Source: Clostridiales bacterium (GTDB taxonomy: Bacteria; Bacillota; Clostridia; Lachnospirales; Lachnospiraceae). Taken from it: 64,000 nucleotides of DNA. The DNA lies in the NCBI GenBank assembly GCA_022778745.1, contig JALFSR010000060.1, positions 1 to 64,000 of the forward strand. The letters are read 5' to 3'. The first letter of the stretch is position 1. Each line of letters opens with the position of its first letter. A model generated the notes under the pieces. The model was given only the letters and a program-made list of their open reading frames with translations. It searched no databases and had not been told where the DNA came from. Shown here in pieces: positions 8,240 through 16,948 of the stretch. Position numbers and translations under genes: made by a program.

Positions 8240-9448
8240 TTAGTTGTTATTTTCTTCTTTCTTTAACTCTTCAATATCAACTGTCGGAACTTTTCCTTCA
8301 TGAATATCCGATTGATCTTCAATATACTGACTAATTTCTTTTACTTTAGTCGTAGCATTGTATTTTTTTACATTAAACAAATATTTATGTAACTTTTCTA
8401 CATTAGACTCCAACGTAACTGGTACAACTGGATAAGAAACCGGAACACTTCCAATATATTGTGTCTCTGCATATTTATCAAATGGGAATCCTGTCTGTCC
8501 ACCGATATTGTAATCTGCGGCATGAGATGCCAAACTTAATATATCAACAAGCGGAATATTCGTAGCGATATTCGGGAACACCGCCTTTGCAAGATCACTT
8601 GCCTTGTCGAGGAAATCAGCCTTTAATTTATCAAACATCTTTGTAACAATTTCTCGTTGTCTTTGAGTACGTCCATAATCATATCCGACATAACGTACAC
8701 GACAATATGCCACTGCTTGAACACCACTTAATGTATAAGTTCCTGGCACTTTCAACTGAACACCTGGAATTCCAGTATTCTCTACTACACTAGTAATGTA
8801 TCCGTCAATCTGTCCCTTATCAAGCAATTCTTGTGTAATTTCTACATTATCGACACCGCCAAGCAAATCAACTGCTTTCGCAACAGCACTCCAATTCACA
8901 ATTACATACTCTTCAATATTCAAGTCAAGATTCATATTAAGCATATTCATTACATCTTCTGCATATCCAACTGACATCTGGTAATTTGCCTTTTCGTATT
9001 CTTTGTTTCCATCTGCCATTTTTAAATACGTATCACGATATACTGATACTAATTTGATGTCTTTTGTCTCATTATTAATACTTACAATCATCATAACATC
9101 AGCATTCGTACCAGTCTCTGCAAGTGATTCATTATCTCTTGCATCGACACCAATTACAAGAATATTACGGTATCCTTTCTCCAATTCCTCACTATAATCG
9201 ATTTTATTTCCTTTTTCATCTGTAGCTGTCTCATAAGATGGTTTATATACATCCGACTTTTTCGTCACATGACGCTGTAATAACCCCATCATACTTACCA
9301 CATAACAACATCCTGCAAGAATAATCATTAATACAACTTCTACTCCAATAATAATCAAGCGACGACGGCGTTGTTTTTTTCGTCTTTCTCTCATTTTCGC
9401 AGCTCTTGCGTTTCTTCCTCTTGTTCCGGTATTTTTATACGTTGCCAT
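8240..9448 (-). CDS. LytR-CpsA-Psr (LCP) family cell-wall polymer transferase
   Basis: A 402-residue protein starting MATYKNTGTRGR. The start at 9448 is preferred to an ATG at 9472 because AGGAAGAGGG precedes it and the longer form would overlap the upstream gene without a ribosome site. A very basic cytoplasmic tail (1-30) is followed by one membrane helix (about 31-54) and the extracellular LCP domain (about 93-275), which has VDARDNE, NADVMMIVSIN, SVYRDTYL and the arginine-rich RYVGYDYGRTQRQREIV. LCP enzymes move undecaprenyl-linked polymers (teichoic acid, capsule) onto peptidoglycan. It follows the EPS-priming transferase by 13 nt, so the two probably work on the same glycopolymer. Confidence 0.92.
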   Translation of the reverse strand: MATYKNTGTRGRNARAAKMRERRKKQRRRRLIIIGVEVVLMIILAGCCYVVSMMGLLQRHVTKKSDVYKPSYETATDEKGNKIDYSEELEKGYRNILVIGVDARDNESLAETGTNADVMMIVSINNETKDIKLVSVYRDTYLKMADGNKEYEKANYQMSVGYAEDVMNMLNMNLDLNIEEYVIVNWSAVAKAVDLLGGVDNVEITQELLDKGQIDGYITSVVENTGIPGVQLKVPGTYTLSGVQAVAYCRVRYVGYDYGRTQRQREIVTKMFDKLKADFLDKASDLAKAVFPNIATNIPLVDILSLASHAADYNIGGQTGFPFDKYAETQYIGSVPVSYPVVPVTLESNVEKLHKYLFNVKKYNATTKVKEISQYIEDQSDIHEGKVPTVDIEELKKEENNN

Positions 9449-9461
9449 TGTTCCCTCTTCC

Positions 9462-10874
9462 TTAATATGCATTTTTATTAATGAATCCTTTGAACACTGT
9501 TAAAATTAAGATCTTAATATCAAATCCAATTGTCCAGTTTTCAATATAGTATAAATCATGATCGATTCGTCCGCGAATCGAAGTATCCCCTCGGAACCCG
9601 TTCACTTGTGCCCATCCTGTCATACCGGGACGTACTTGATGCTTTACCATATAGCGCGGAATTTCTTCCTTAAATTTCTCTACATACTGTGGTCGTTCTG
9701 GTCTTGGTCCGATTAGGCTCATGTCCCCCTTTAAAACGTTAAATAACTGTGGTAATTCGTCAATACTTGTCTTGCGGATAATTTTTCCAATCGGAGTAAC
9801 ACGGGGATCGTTTTTTGTTGTCCAACCTTTTGCCTCTTCTTTTTTTGACTGTACTCCCATGGAACGGAACTTATACATCTGGAATGTCCGATTATGCAAT
9901 CCTACACGCTCTTGTTTGAAAATAAGCGGACCTGGCGAAGTTGCTTTAATCAAAATCGCCGTCACCAGCATAACTGGAGAAAATACAATAATCGCTCCAA
10001 TTGAACCAATTACATCAGTCACTCTTTTAATCAATTTATTCCACCCATTCGTCAATGGTACATGACGAATATGAATGACAGGCATTCCAAGCAGATCCTC
10101 TGTATATGGCTTTGTCGGAATCATATTATTATAATCTGGAACAAACTTCGTATGAACCCCTGATTTCTCACAGCTATTTACAATATTCTCCAGATTTTTA
10201 TAATCTTCCAAACCTAACGTAATAATAATCTCATCCAAACGATTAAAAGAAAGCAGCATATCAAGATTATCCGTCGAGCCGATGACTTTTACTCCTTTGT
10301 ATTCTTCTCCTCGTTCCCTCTTATCATCTAAAATACCACGTATCTGATACCCCCACTGAGGATTTGCCACAACACGATCAATAAAGCCTTCTGCTGCACG
10401 GCTATAACCAATCAGCAAAATATGCTTCAAATTAAATCCACGCCGTCTCATAAACATTAAACCAATACGCAGGCAATTTCTCTCTACAATCGTCAGTGTC
10501 GAATTGATAACCGCAAACCATAATGCAAACATACGTGAAAAATGTTCCGCATAAGGAATTTTCTTCATCCATATATAAAGAATCAAAATAATAGTCGCCA
10601 TTCCAAGTGCATTTGCTTTTATTACATTAGAAGCCTCTAATCGTCTTCCCATAACACGTTTTGGCTGATATAAACAAAATACGGCATTATAGAATAAAAA
10701 TATTACTACAAAACAAAGCTGCCAAATTCCCTTCTCCATATAGGGGAATAAACTGGATGCATTCCCAAAGTAATAAAACTGCAACCAATATGCTAAAAAA
10801 TACGATACTAGAATTACGATTGCATCCAGCAAAACATGCAATCGGTTTAAAACTGACTGATTATTCTTTATCAA
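9462..10874 (-). CDS. Polyprenyl-phosphate sugar-1-phosphate transferase (WcaJ/CpsE type), EPS priming
   Basis: A 470-residue polyisoprenyl-phosphate hexose-1-phosphate transferase. About four membrane helices (15-35, 50-68, 85-103, 113-131) and a Rossmann-like region starting HILLIGYSRAAEGFIDR (about 151-225) precede the catalytic domain (about 277-470). That domain has a re-entrant helix and the signatures KFRSM, KTSIDELPQLFNVLKGDMSLIGPRP, and RPGMTGWAQVNGFRGDT. It makes the first lipid-linked sugar of an exopolysaccharide or wall glycan. The frame opens with a TTG codon behind GGTGAG; no nearer ATG is better. No glycosyltransferases, flippase or polymerase follow, so the pathway genes must lie elsewhere. 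Confidence 0.9.
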   Translation of the reverse strand: MIKNNQSVLNRLHVLLDAIVILVSYFLAYWLQFYYFGNASSLFPYMEKGIWQLCFVVIFLFYNAVFCLYQPKRVMGRRLEASNVIKANALGMATIILILYIWMKKIPYAEHFSRMFALWFAVINSTLTIVERNCLRIGLMFMRRRGFNLKHILLIGYSRAAEGFIDRVVANPQWGYQIRGILDDKRERGEEYKGVKVIGSTDNLDMLLSFNRLDEIIITLGLEDYKNLENIVNSCEKSGVHTKFVPDYNNMIPTKPYTEDLLGMPVIHIRHVPLTNGWNKLIKRVTDVIGSIGAIIVFSPVMLVTAILIKATSPGPLIFKQERVGLHNRTFQMYKFRSMGVQSKKEEAKGWTTKNDPRVTPIGKIIRKTSIDELPQLFNVLKGDMSLIGPRPERPQYVEKFKEEIPRYMVKHQVRPGMTGWAQVNGFRGDTSIRGRIDHDLYYIENWTIGFDIKILILTVFKGFINKNAY

Positions 10875-11117
10875 TTTGTCTCACCTATTCATCATTAAAT
10901 TATTTATGTCATAGAGAACAAAATGTGCTTCGATCTCAACAACATGGACTGCTTTTTACATTTTGATATTATCATACTCCAAAAATCAAAAAAGGGCAAT
11001 AAGAAAAATTTTAATATTTTCTTAACAGACTATTTTTTTATTTTACATCCAAATTTTGTTACCGATTGTTTTTTTTTACATACACTAATCATATCTTATA
11101 TTTTTTAGGTGATGTCT

Positions 11118-12041
11118 ATGAAAGCAGCAATTTACTGTCGACTTTCTGTAGAAGATGATGGTAAAACAAATACAATGAGCGAAAGTATTAAAAATCAGCA
11201 GCTCCTTCTTTTAGATTATGCAAAGACCAATCATTACGAGCTTTTTGCTATATATGTAGACGAAGATTATTCTGGTCTTGACCGTAACCGTCCTGCATTT
11301 GTGCGAATGTTAAACGATGCAAAAGCCGGATATTTTCAAGTTATTTTATGTAAAACACAGTCTCGCTTCACACGAGACATGGAACTTGTAGAACGCTATC
11401 TGCATCACTTATTTCCACTTTGGGGAATTCGATTTATCGGAGTCGTTGACGGAGTAGACACATCGGAACGTCAAAATAAAAAGGCTCGCCAAATTACAGG
11501 CTTAATTAATGAGTGGTACTGCGAAGACCTCTCCGACAATATTCGAGCTGTTTTTCAGAAAAAGATGCAAGATGGTCAGTTCATCGGTTCCTTTGCCTGC
11601 TACGGCTACAAAAAAGATCCTGCCGATCATCATCGAATTATTATTGATGAACCTGCAGCCACTATTGTACGAACAATCTACCATAACTACTTATCTGGAA
11701 TAGGTATGACTGCCATCGCCCGTCAATTAACTGCGGAAAATATTCCACCTCCATCCATATACAAAAAACAACAAGGCTTAAAATTTTATTCCCCTTACAG
11801 TAGTCCCATATGGAGCGTCAGTACTATCAAAAATATTTTAAAAAATCCGACTTATACAGGCACACTTGTTCAAGGAAAAGAGAAAAAAGTCAGCTATAAA
11901 AGCAAAAAAATGATCCATCTTCCTCCTGAATGTTGGATTCAAATTCCAAACAACCATCCCGCAATTATTTCAGAACATATATTTAAACAAGTACAGTCAC
12001 GCTTTTACGCAAAACAAAACAAAAAAAATATCTCCGTATAA
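11118..12041 (+). CDS. Short serine recombinase (resolvase plus recombinase domains, lacking the zinc-ribbon tail)
   Basis: A 307-residue protein starting MKAAIYCRLSVEDDG; the ATG at 11118 follows AGGTG, and the GTG at 11109 overlaps that site. The catalytic Ser10 is in YCRLS, with Arg8 and TQSRFTRDME as the other active-site parts. A Recombinase domain (about 155-300) follows with KNPTYTGTLVQGK. Large serine integrases usually continue for 150-250 residues with a zinc beta-ribbon and coiled coil; this one stops at QVQSRFYAKQNKKNISV, just before that part. No cargo genes, transposase or attachment sites are evident on either side. It could be a remnant, an invertase or a site-specific resolvase. 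It lies divergent to the EPS priming gene. Confidence 0.85.
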   Translation: MKAAIYCRLSVEDDGKTNTMSESIKNQQLLLLDYAKTNHYELFAIYVDEDYSGLDRNRPAFVRMLNDAKAGYFQVILCKTQSRFTRDMELVERYLHHLFPLWGIRFIGVVDGVDTSERQNKKARQITGLINEWYCEDLSDNIRAVFQKKMQDGQFIGSFACYGYKKDPADHHRIIIDEPAATIVRTIYHNYLSGIGMTAIARQLTAENIPPPSIYKKQQGLKFYSPYSSPIWSVSTIKNILKNPTYTGTLVQGKEKKVSYKSKKMIHLPPECWIQIPNNHPAIISEHIFKQVQSRFYAKQNKKNISV

Positions 12042-12122
12042 AACAAAATTTTGCTACGCAGATATTTGCAATTTGCTTCACGCATTTAAAAAAAAATTAT
12101 TTAATTTGGCTAAAAAAGATGC

Positions 12123-12150
12123 ACACATTTTCCCCCTCCCACATAGTATA
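12123..12150 (+). promoter_or_regulatory. SigK-like sporulation promoter
   Basis: AC at 12123-12124, then 17 nt, then CATAGTATA at 12142-12150, matches the mother-cell sigma-K consensus AC-N16/17-CATANNNTA. It is 37 bp upstream of the Cys/Gly-rich gene. No SigA-like promoter of comparable quality is visible in this gap. Confidence 0.5.
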
Positions 12151-12187
12151 CATTGTAAATTAAAAAAACTCCTGGAGGCATCAAAAC

Positions 12188-12418
12188 ATGAGTGATTTAG
12201 CTGCTACAAACTGCGGTAACTGTTCTTGCGAAAATAATGGAGGAAATAACTGCTTATTCTTATTATTAATTTTGTTATGCTGCGGCGGTTTCGGCAATGG
12301 CAACAACGGATGCTGCGGTAACTTCAATTTTGGCGATAATGACTGCGGATGCAATATTATTATCTGGATTATTTTACTCAGCTGCTTCTGCGGCGGCAAC
12401 GGCGGATTTTGCTGCTAA
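12188..12418 (+). CDS. Cysteine/glycine-rich small hydrophobic protein, candidate spore-coat protein
   Basis: A 76-residue protein with about 16 cysteines in clusters (CGNCSCE, LLCCGGFGNG, GCCGNFNFG, CGCN, CFCGGNGGFCC). Two short hydrophobic stretches occur, LFLLLILL (about 23-30) and IIIWIILLS. The start follows a GGAGG site. Proteins of this kind occur in clostridia and have been labelled chorion-class high-cysteine proteins; they have no assigned function. The SigK-like promoter upstream and the disulfide-prone composition suggest a late coat or crust component cross-linked through cysteines, which is inference. A strong terminator follows directly, so it is monocistronic. Confidence 0.75.
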   Translation: MSDLAATNCGNCSCENNGGNNCLFLLLILLCCGGFGNGNNGCCGNFNFGDNDCGCNIIIWIILLSCFCGGNGGFCC

Positions 12419-12432
12419 TTAACCTAATTAAA

Positions 12433-12480
12433 AAAGGAATTCACAAGGGGAATACCTCTTGTGAGTTCCTTTCTTTTATT
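12433..12480 (+). terminator. Rho-independent terminator
   Basis: A 15-bp stem (AAAGGAATTCACAAG with CTTGTGAGTTCCTTT, one G-U pair) is followed by TCTTTTATTTT. It ends the Cys-rich gene, and may also stop the convergent dapB transcript. Confidence 0.9.
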
Positions 12481-12492
12481 TTCCGTATGCAC

Positions 12493-13248
12493 TTACGCAA
12501 TAACATCTCTCATCGTATAGCGTCCATTTTCTTTTTTTGCAAGAAATTTTGCAGCCTGTACTGCTCCCTTTGCGAATACTGCCTTAGAATGTGCCTGATG
12601 TGTCAACTCCAGTACTTCATCCTGTCCTGCAAATATTACATTATGTTCTCCAACGATTGTGCCACCGCGGATTGCACTAATTCCAATTTCTTTTTTATCT
12701 CGTGCAGCTCTCTCAGTTGTGCGGTCGTATTTATAATGATATTCATTATTCAATGCTGCATTTACTGTATTTGCAAGTAAAATAGCAGTTCCGCTTGGTG
12801 CATCAATTTTCTGGTTGTGGTGCTTTTCGATAATTTCGATATCAAACCCTGCATCAGCAAGCACCGGTGCGATACTTTCCAATACCTTTGCCAATGTATT
12901 AATACCAAGTGACATATTGTAAGACTGCACAATTGGTATTACCTTGGAAGCTTCTTCTACGTGTTTAAGTTGTTCTGGACTCAAACCAGTTGTACAAAGT
13001 ACAAGAGCAATTTTTTTCTGGACACAGTCATCTAACAACTGATCTACAATCTTAGCAATCGTAAAATCAATTACAACATCTGCTTCACAAGTACATTGTG
13101 CCACAGAAGAAAAAATCGGATAAGCAACATCCGGATTTTGTTTGATATCAACTCCTGCAACGATCTCCACTTCTTCTTCTGCAGCAATTACTTCTTGAAG
13201 CACCTTTCCCATCTTTCCATTGCAGCCATTTATAATTACTTTTATCAT
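12493..13248 (-). CDS. dapB: 4-hydroxy-tetrahydrodipicolinate reductase
   Basis: A 251-residue enzyme of the lysine/diaminopimelate branch, reducing 4-hydroxy-tetrahydrodipicolinate with NAD(P)H in the cytoplasm. The N-terminal nucleotide-binding loop is INGCNGKMGKVLQ (about 6-18). The family signature EKHHNQKIDAPSGTA contains the catalytic His pair and the substrate-binding Lys. Length is normal. It follows dapA by 17 nt and shares its lysine-riboswitch leader. The product feeds peptidoglycan synthesis and, in sporulating cells, dipicolinate. Confidence 0.96.
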   Translation of the reverse strand: MIKVIINGCNGKMGKVLQEVIAAEEEVEIVAGVDIKQNPDVAYPIFSSVAQCTCEADVVIDFTIAKIVDQLLDDCVQKKIALVLCTTGLSPEQLKHVEEASKVIPIVQSYNMSLGINTLAKVLESIAPVLADAGFDIEIIEKHHNQKIDAPSGTAILLANTVNAALNNEYHYKYDRTTERAARDKKEIGISAIRGGTIVGEHNVIFAGQDEVLELTHQAHSKAVFAKGAVQAAKFLAKKENGRYTMRDVIA

Positions 13249-13265
13249 CTGTTATTCCTCCATGA

Positions 13266-14150
13266 TTAAATTAACTGATGGTTCTTTAATGCTGCTGTGA
13301 GCTGTTCTTTATGTGCTTCGCTCATCTCGCAAAGTGGAGCACGAAGTCCTCCTGCCTGCATTCCCATTATATTTAACGCTGTTTTTACTGGAATTGGATT
13401 CACTTCACAAAACAGTGCATCGTTTAAGTCCATTACCTCTAACTGTAATTTACGGCTTGTTTCTACATCACCCTCTAAATAAGAAGCAACAATATCATGT
13501 GTCAATTTTGGAGCTACATTTGATAAAACAGAAATAACACCAATACCGCCTAATGACAATAATGGTACAATCTGATCATCATTACCAGAATAAATATCAA
13601 TACATCCGTCTGCAAGGGCTGCCAATCTTGCGATCTGTCCAATATTACCGCTTGCTTCTTTAATTGCAACAATATTTTCTACATTCTTTGTTAATGTTAC
13701 TGCTGTCTCTGGTAAAATGTTTACACCTGTTCTGGATGGTACATTGTACATAATAATCGGAATTGTTACGCTATTTGCAATTTTTGTATAATGTTCAATT
13801 AATCCTTTTTGAGTTGCTTTATTATAATATGGAGTAACAAGTAAAAGTGCATCTGCTCCTGCTTTTTCTGCATGAGTAGATAAGCGAATTGCCTCTGCTG
13901 TACTGTTTGAACCTGTTCCTGCAATAACTGGAACTCTTCCTGCTACATACTCTACAGTAAAACGAATACATTCATCATGTTCTTCATGTGTCAGTGTAGA
14001 AGATTCTCCTGTTGTTCCACAAATAATAATTGCATCTGTTCCATTTTCAATCTGAAAATCGATCATCTTTCCAAGTGATTCATAATCCACTTTATCATCT
14101 GCTGTAAAAGGTGTGACAATCGCCACTCCAGCTCCTTTAAAAATAGCCAT
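13266..14150 (-). CDS. dapA: 4-hydroxy-tetrahydrodipicolinate synthase
   Basis: A 294-residue class I aldolase that condenses pyruvate with aspartate semialdehyde. CGTTGESSTLTHEEH, the catalytic Tyr135 in IIMYNVPSRTGVN and the Schiff-base Lys164 in VAIKEASGNI are present, and the length is standard. The ATG follows AAGGAGG. It is the first gene of dapA-dapB. A lysine riboswitch with its terminator lies 140-410 nt upstream, so transcription should fall when lysine is plentiful. A short dispersed repeat sits between that terminator and the start codon. Confidence 0.97.
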   Translation of the reverse strand: MAIFKGAGVAIVTPFTADDKVDYESLGKMIDFQIENGTDAIIICGTTGESSTLTHEEHDECIRFTVEYVAGRVPVIAGTGSNSTAEAIRLSTHAEKAGADALLLVTPYYNKATQKGLIEHYTKIANSVTIPIIMYNVPSRTGVNILPETAVTLTKNVENIVAIKEASGNIGQIARLAALADGCIDIYSGNDDQIVPLLSLGGIGVISVLSNVAPKLTHDIVASYLEGDVETSRKLQLEVMDLNDALFCEVNPIPVKTALNIMGMQAGGLRAPLCEMSEAHKEQLTAALKNHQLI

Positions 14151-14236
14151 AATTAATCCTCCTTCAATTTAGTGCTTAAGCAACTGCAAATCTATTATCT
14201 ATTTTTACATAATAACAGGCATTTAACATTCGCTTC

Positions 14237-14286
14237 CCCTGCTTAGTGTTCTGCACACTTGAAGTGGAAGATTACTCGTCCTGCAT
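14237..14286. repeat. ~51-bp dispersed repeat, copy 1
   Basis: The core TGTTCTGCACACTTGAAGTG (14247-14266) is identical to a stretch at 41541-41560, and flanking bases on both sides also align (about 40 of 51). Here it lies in the dapA leader, between the riboswitch terminator and the ribosome site. Confidence 0.7.
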
Positions 14287-14292
14287 CCTATA

Positions 14293-14322
14293 GAAAAAGG
14301 GCTGCCAGTCTGGTCAGCCCTT
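14293..14322 (-). terminator. Terminator of the lysine riboswitch expression platform
   Basis: Minus-strand AAGGGCTGACC pairs with GGCAGCCCTT, followed by TTTTCT. It comes directly after the lysine aptamer and is the regulated attenuator of dapA-dapB. Confidence 0.85.
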
Positions 14323-14344
14323 AAAGATCGCAGTATACGCTTTA

Positions 14345-14563
14345 AGTAGCTCCCCATCTGATATTATTATATGCTAACTATCTGTCTTGGCAAAACTTTT
14401 GACAAACTATCTTTTTTATCAGATGACAGTTATATGATTATTCATCATATCCCCAGGAACAAATCTTCTGGCACTTTGCCCCTTCGGCGTTTTCACCTTT
14501 CCACTGCCATCTTCTATGCCAGAACATATCAGGCAGTTTACTCATTAATCACGCAACCTCTAC
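14345..14563 (-). promoter_or_regulatory. Lysine riboswitch aptamer (L box)
   Basis: Read on the minus strand, the region opens with AGAGGTTGCG (near 14551-14562). It continues with GAGTA, GGAAAGGTGAAAACGCCGAAG, CTGGGGATATGATGAA, ACTGTCATC, and closes with GATGGGGAGCTACTT (near 14345-14360). These conserved junction blocks in this order are those of the lysine aptamer, and the downstream genes dapA-dapB fit. Lysine binding would favour the terminator that follows. Confidence 0.93.
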
Positions 14564-14692
14564 TTTTTTATTTATTGTCTTTAGTATAAACATTTTATAA
14601 TCGCATGTCAAGCACAAATATTATCAAACAAATAAAGGATAACTGAATACTACTCTAAAAATGTAAGTGTTTTCTCCTACCTTATTTTGCGT

Positions 14693-14739
14693 AAAAAAAT
14701 ACATTTTCCAATACCAGATAATTCCAATATTGGAAAATG
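14693..14739 (-). terminator. Rho-independent terminator of the SSB gene
   Basis: A 12-bp perfect stem (14702-14713 with 14728-14739) is followed on the minus strand by TATTTTTTTACG. It lies 31 bp after the stop codon of the OB-fold protein gene. Confidence 0.88.
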
Positions 14740-14770
14740 CATCTTACTCAAAAATAAAGACATACTTTTA

Positions 14771-15406
14771 TTATTCTTGTTCTTCTACAAATTCTAATTT
14801 GCTGACAGATACTTCATATGCTACCCTTTTTTCATTCTCTGTCTCGCTTATTTTCTTTGTATACTCTCTACTTTGTACACGTCCCCAGATACGCAAACGA
14901 CTGCCAACCTCAAACTGAGAAGCATAACGGGCATTTCTTCCCCAAGCAATACAAGGAATATAGTCTGATTTTCCATATGGACGATTTACTGCCACTAATA
15001 AATCGGCAATTTCACGACCTAATGGCGTCTTTCGGTAAATCGGCTCTTTGCATATAAAACCATCCAAAAAGATCTGATTTGTTTTCGTATAATCTGTAAA
15101 TTCTTCCATGAAAGAATATTCTCGTACAAATATTGATAGAACAAGACGATTTTTCGTTCCTTCATGGCGATTATAAGAGCGAAATTGTCCGATTGCCTCT
15201 ATCGTTCTTCCCTTATAATCCTGTTTTACATCAATCAAACGCTCGGAGATCATTAATGGGATAATATCTGCTTGATCGCTTAGACGATTTACTGCTACTT
15301 CTAATATGTAAAACCCCTCTCCAAATACTTCGTGACTAAATGTAAATTCTGAAATTACTTTTCCAATCACACTCACCTTGTTATTTTCAATTGTTTTTTC
15401 TGTCAT
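14771..15406 (-). CDS. Single-stranded DNA-binding protein with two OB folds
   Basis: A 211-residue protein made of two successive OB-fold units, about residues 7-105 (NNKVSVIGKVISEFTFSHEVFGEGFYILEVAVNRLS) and 108-208 (NQIFLDGFICKEPIYRKTPLGREIADLLVAVNR and IPCIAWGRNARYASQFEVGSRLRIWGRVQSREY). The second half carries the SSB/PriB-like signature. Tandem-OB SSB-like proteins are found in Lachnospiraceae beside the ordinary tetrameric SSB. It lacks the acidic DDIPF-like tail of housekeeping SSB, ending in KLEFVEEQE. Its exact role in replication or repair is not known. It is a single gene with its own terminator. Confidence 0.8.
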   Translation of the reverse strand: MTEKTIENNKVSVIGKVISEFTFSHEVFGEGFYILEVAVNRLSDQADIIPLMISERLIDVKQDYKGRTIEAIGQFRSYNRHEGTKNRLVLSIFVREYSFMEEFTDYTKTNQIFLDGFICKEPIYRKTPLGREIADLLVAVNRPYGKSDYIPCIAWGRNARYASQFEVGSRLRIWGRVQSREYTKKISETENEKRVAYEVSVSKLEFVEEQE

Positions 15407-15571
15407 AGTATTTCTCCTTCCAATTGGTTCCTTAATTATTCCATGTGTCAGTAGGAAGAAGTATTTCCTTCCTGCTGCACACGATTCATTTTATGCCATT
15501 AAGGAAGTTATTATGACGAAGGTCTCTCAGTATCGATCGCAAAAACCTACCTTATCTGTGGAAATATCAAT

Positions 15572-16948
15572 TTATTCGCTCAAAAATGCCATATATCCTT
15601 TTTTTGCTTCATAAATATCTGCTTTGCTGCAAATTTCCCACGGTGCATGCATCGATAAAACCGGTACACCACTGTCAATTACTTCCATTCCATAATTTGC
15701 AGAAATATATGCGATCGTTCCTCCGCCGCCTTGGTCTACTTTACCAAGCTCTGCTGTCTGAAATGCAACCTTATGGTCATCCATCACTTTTCTTACATGA
15801 GCGATATATTCTGCATTTGCATCATTGGAACCGCTCTTTCCTCTAGAACCTGTAAACTTATTAAATGTTAATCCCCTTCCAAAATAAGCTGCATTTACTT
15901 TTTCCATCACAGATGGATAAATTGGATCAAATGCTGCACTGACATCTGAAGAAAGCATACGAGAATTCTGTAATGTGCGACGTACTGCGAGACCACTGTA
16001 ACAGCTCATACGATCTAAAATTTCTGCTATTGTATTTTCAAAAAATACAGAATGCATTCCTGTCGCACCAACGCTTCCGATTTCTTCTTTGTCTACCAAG
16101 AGGCATACACTTGTACGTTCTGATTTTTCTGTATCCAACAGAGCTTCTAATGATGTATAAGCACAAACTCTGTCATCTTGACCATACCCCATTACCATAC
16201 TGCGATCCAAGCCATAATCTCTTGCCTTTCCAGCTGGAACCATCTCTAATTCTGCTGACAGAAAATCTTCTTCTTCTATATTGTACTGTTCCTTTAAAAT
16301 TTGGAGAATCAAAGCCTTCACTGCATCTTTTTCTGTCTTTTGCAATGGCTGACTTCCAATTAAAATATTCAAATCTTCTCCTTCTACAATATTAGATCCT
16401 TTGCGTTCTTCTTGTATTTTTCCAAGATGAGGAAGCAAATCAGTAATACCAAGCACTGGGTCGCTTTCCTTCTCACCGATTACAACGTCAATTAGTGTGC
16501 CATCTTTCTTTGCGACAACTCCGTGCATTGCAAGCGGCAGTGCCACCCACTGATATTTTTTAATACCACCATAATAATGTGTATCCAAATATGCCAGTTC
16601 TGTATCCTCATACAATGGATTTTGTTTGATATCAAGGCGTGGAGAATCAATATGTGCTCCTAAAATGTTCATACCTTCTTCTAACGAAGAAGTACCAATT
16701 TGAAATAATGCAATCGTTTTACCCATATGCTGGCGATATACACGATCTCCTGGACCAATCACTTCATTTGCAGCAATGATCTCATCTAAGTCACGATAAC
16801 CTTTTGCTTTTGCAAGTGCAATCGTTCCCTTTACACATTCCCGTTCTGTCTTGCATTCTGAAATAAATGTCTTATATCTTTCATTCAGTGCGTACAGCTC
16901 TTCCTGTTCTTTTTCATTATATTCCTTCCATGCATTTCTTCTATCCAT
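15572..16948 (-). CDS. M18 family metalloaminopeptidase
   Basis: A 458-residue cytoplasmic dizinc exopeptidase. ILGAHIDSPRLD carries the first zinc His (about 99), LLVDKEEIGSVGATG has the catalytic/metal-binding glutamates, and the end has PVLSMHAPWEICSKADIYEAKKGYMAFL with the last zinc His. Length matches the aminopeptidase I group (aspartyl/glutamyl or broad specificity). It removes N-terminal residues from peptides, consistent with amino-acid recycling. No operon partner is evident; the upstream gap is 322 bp and the following gene, ssb, has a separate start. Confidence 0.92.
   Translation of the reverse strand: MDRRNAWKEYNEKEQEELYALNERYKTFISECKTERECVKGTIALAKAKGYRDLDEIIAANEVIGPGDRVYRQHMGKTIALFQIGTSSLEEGMNILGAHIDSPRLDIKQNPLYEDTELAYLDTHYYGGIKKYQWVALPLAMHGVVAKKDGTLIDVVIGEKESDPVLGITDLLPHLGKIQEERKGSNIVEGEDLNILIGSQPLQKTEKDAVKALILQILKEQYNIEEEDFLSAELEMVPAGKARDYGLDRSMVMGYGQDDRVCAYTSLEALLDTEKSERTSVCLLVDKEEIGSVGATGMHSVFFENTIAEILDRMSCYSGLAVRRTLQNSRMLSSDVSAAFDPIYPSVMEKVNAAYFGRGLTFNKFTGSRGKSGSNDANAEYIAHVRKVMDDHKVAFQTAELGKVDQGGGGTIAYISANYGMEVIDSGVPVLSMHAPWEICSKADIYEAKKGYMAFLSE

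Noticed and set aside
10875-11117. Invertible promoter flanked by inverted repeats next to the serine recombinase
   Set aside because: Only an 8-bp inverted repeat is visible, too short and AT-rich to claim a recombination site.
15407-15571. Hairpin CAGTAGGAAG/CTTCCTGCTG as a terminator of the M18 gene
   Set aside because: There is no T-run on the minus strand after the stem, so termination is not supported.
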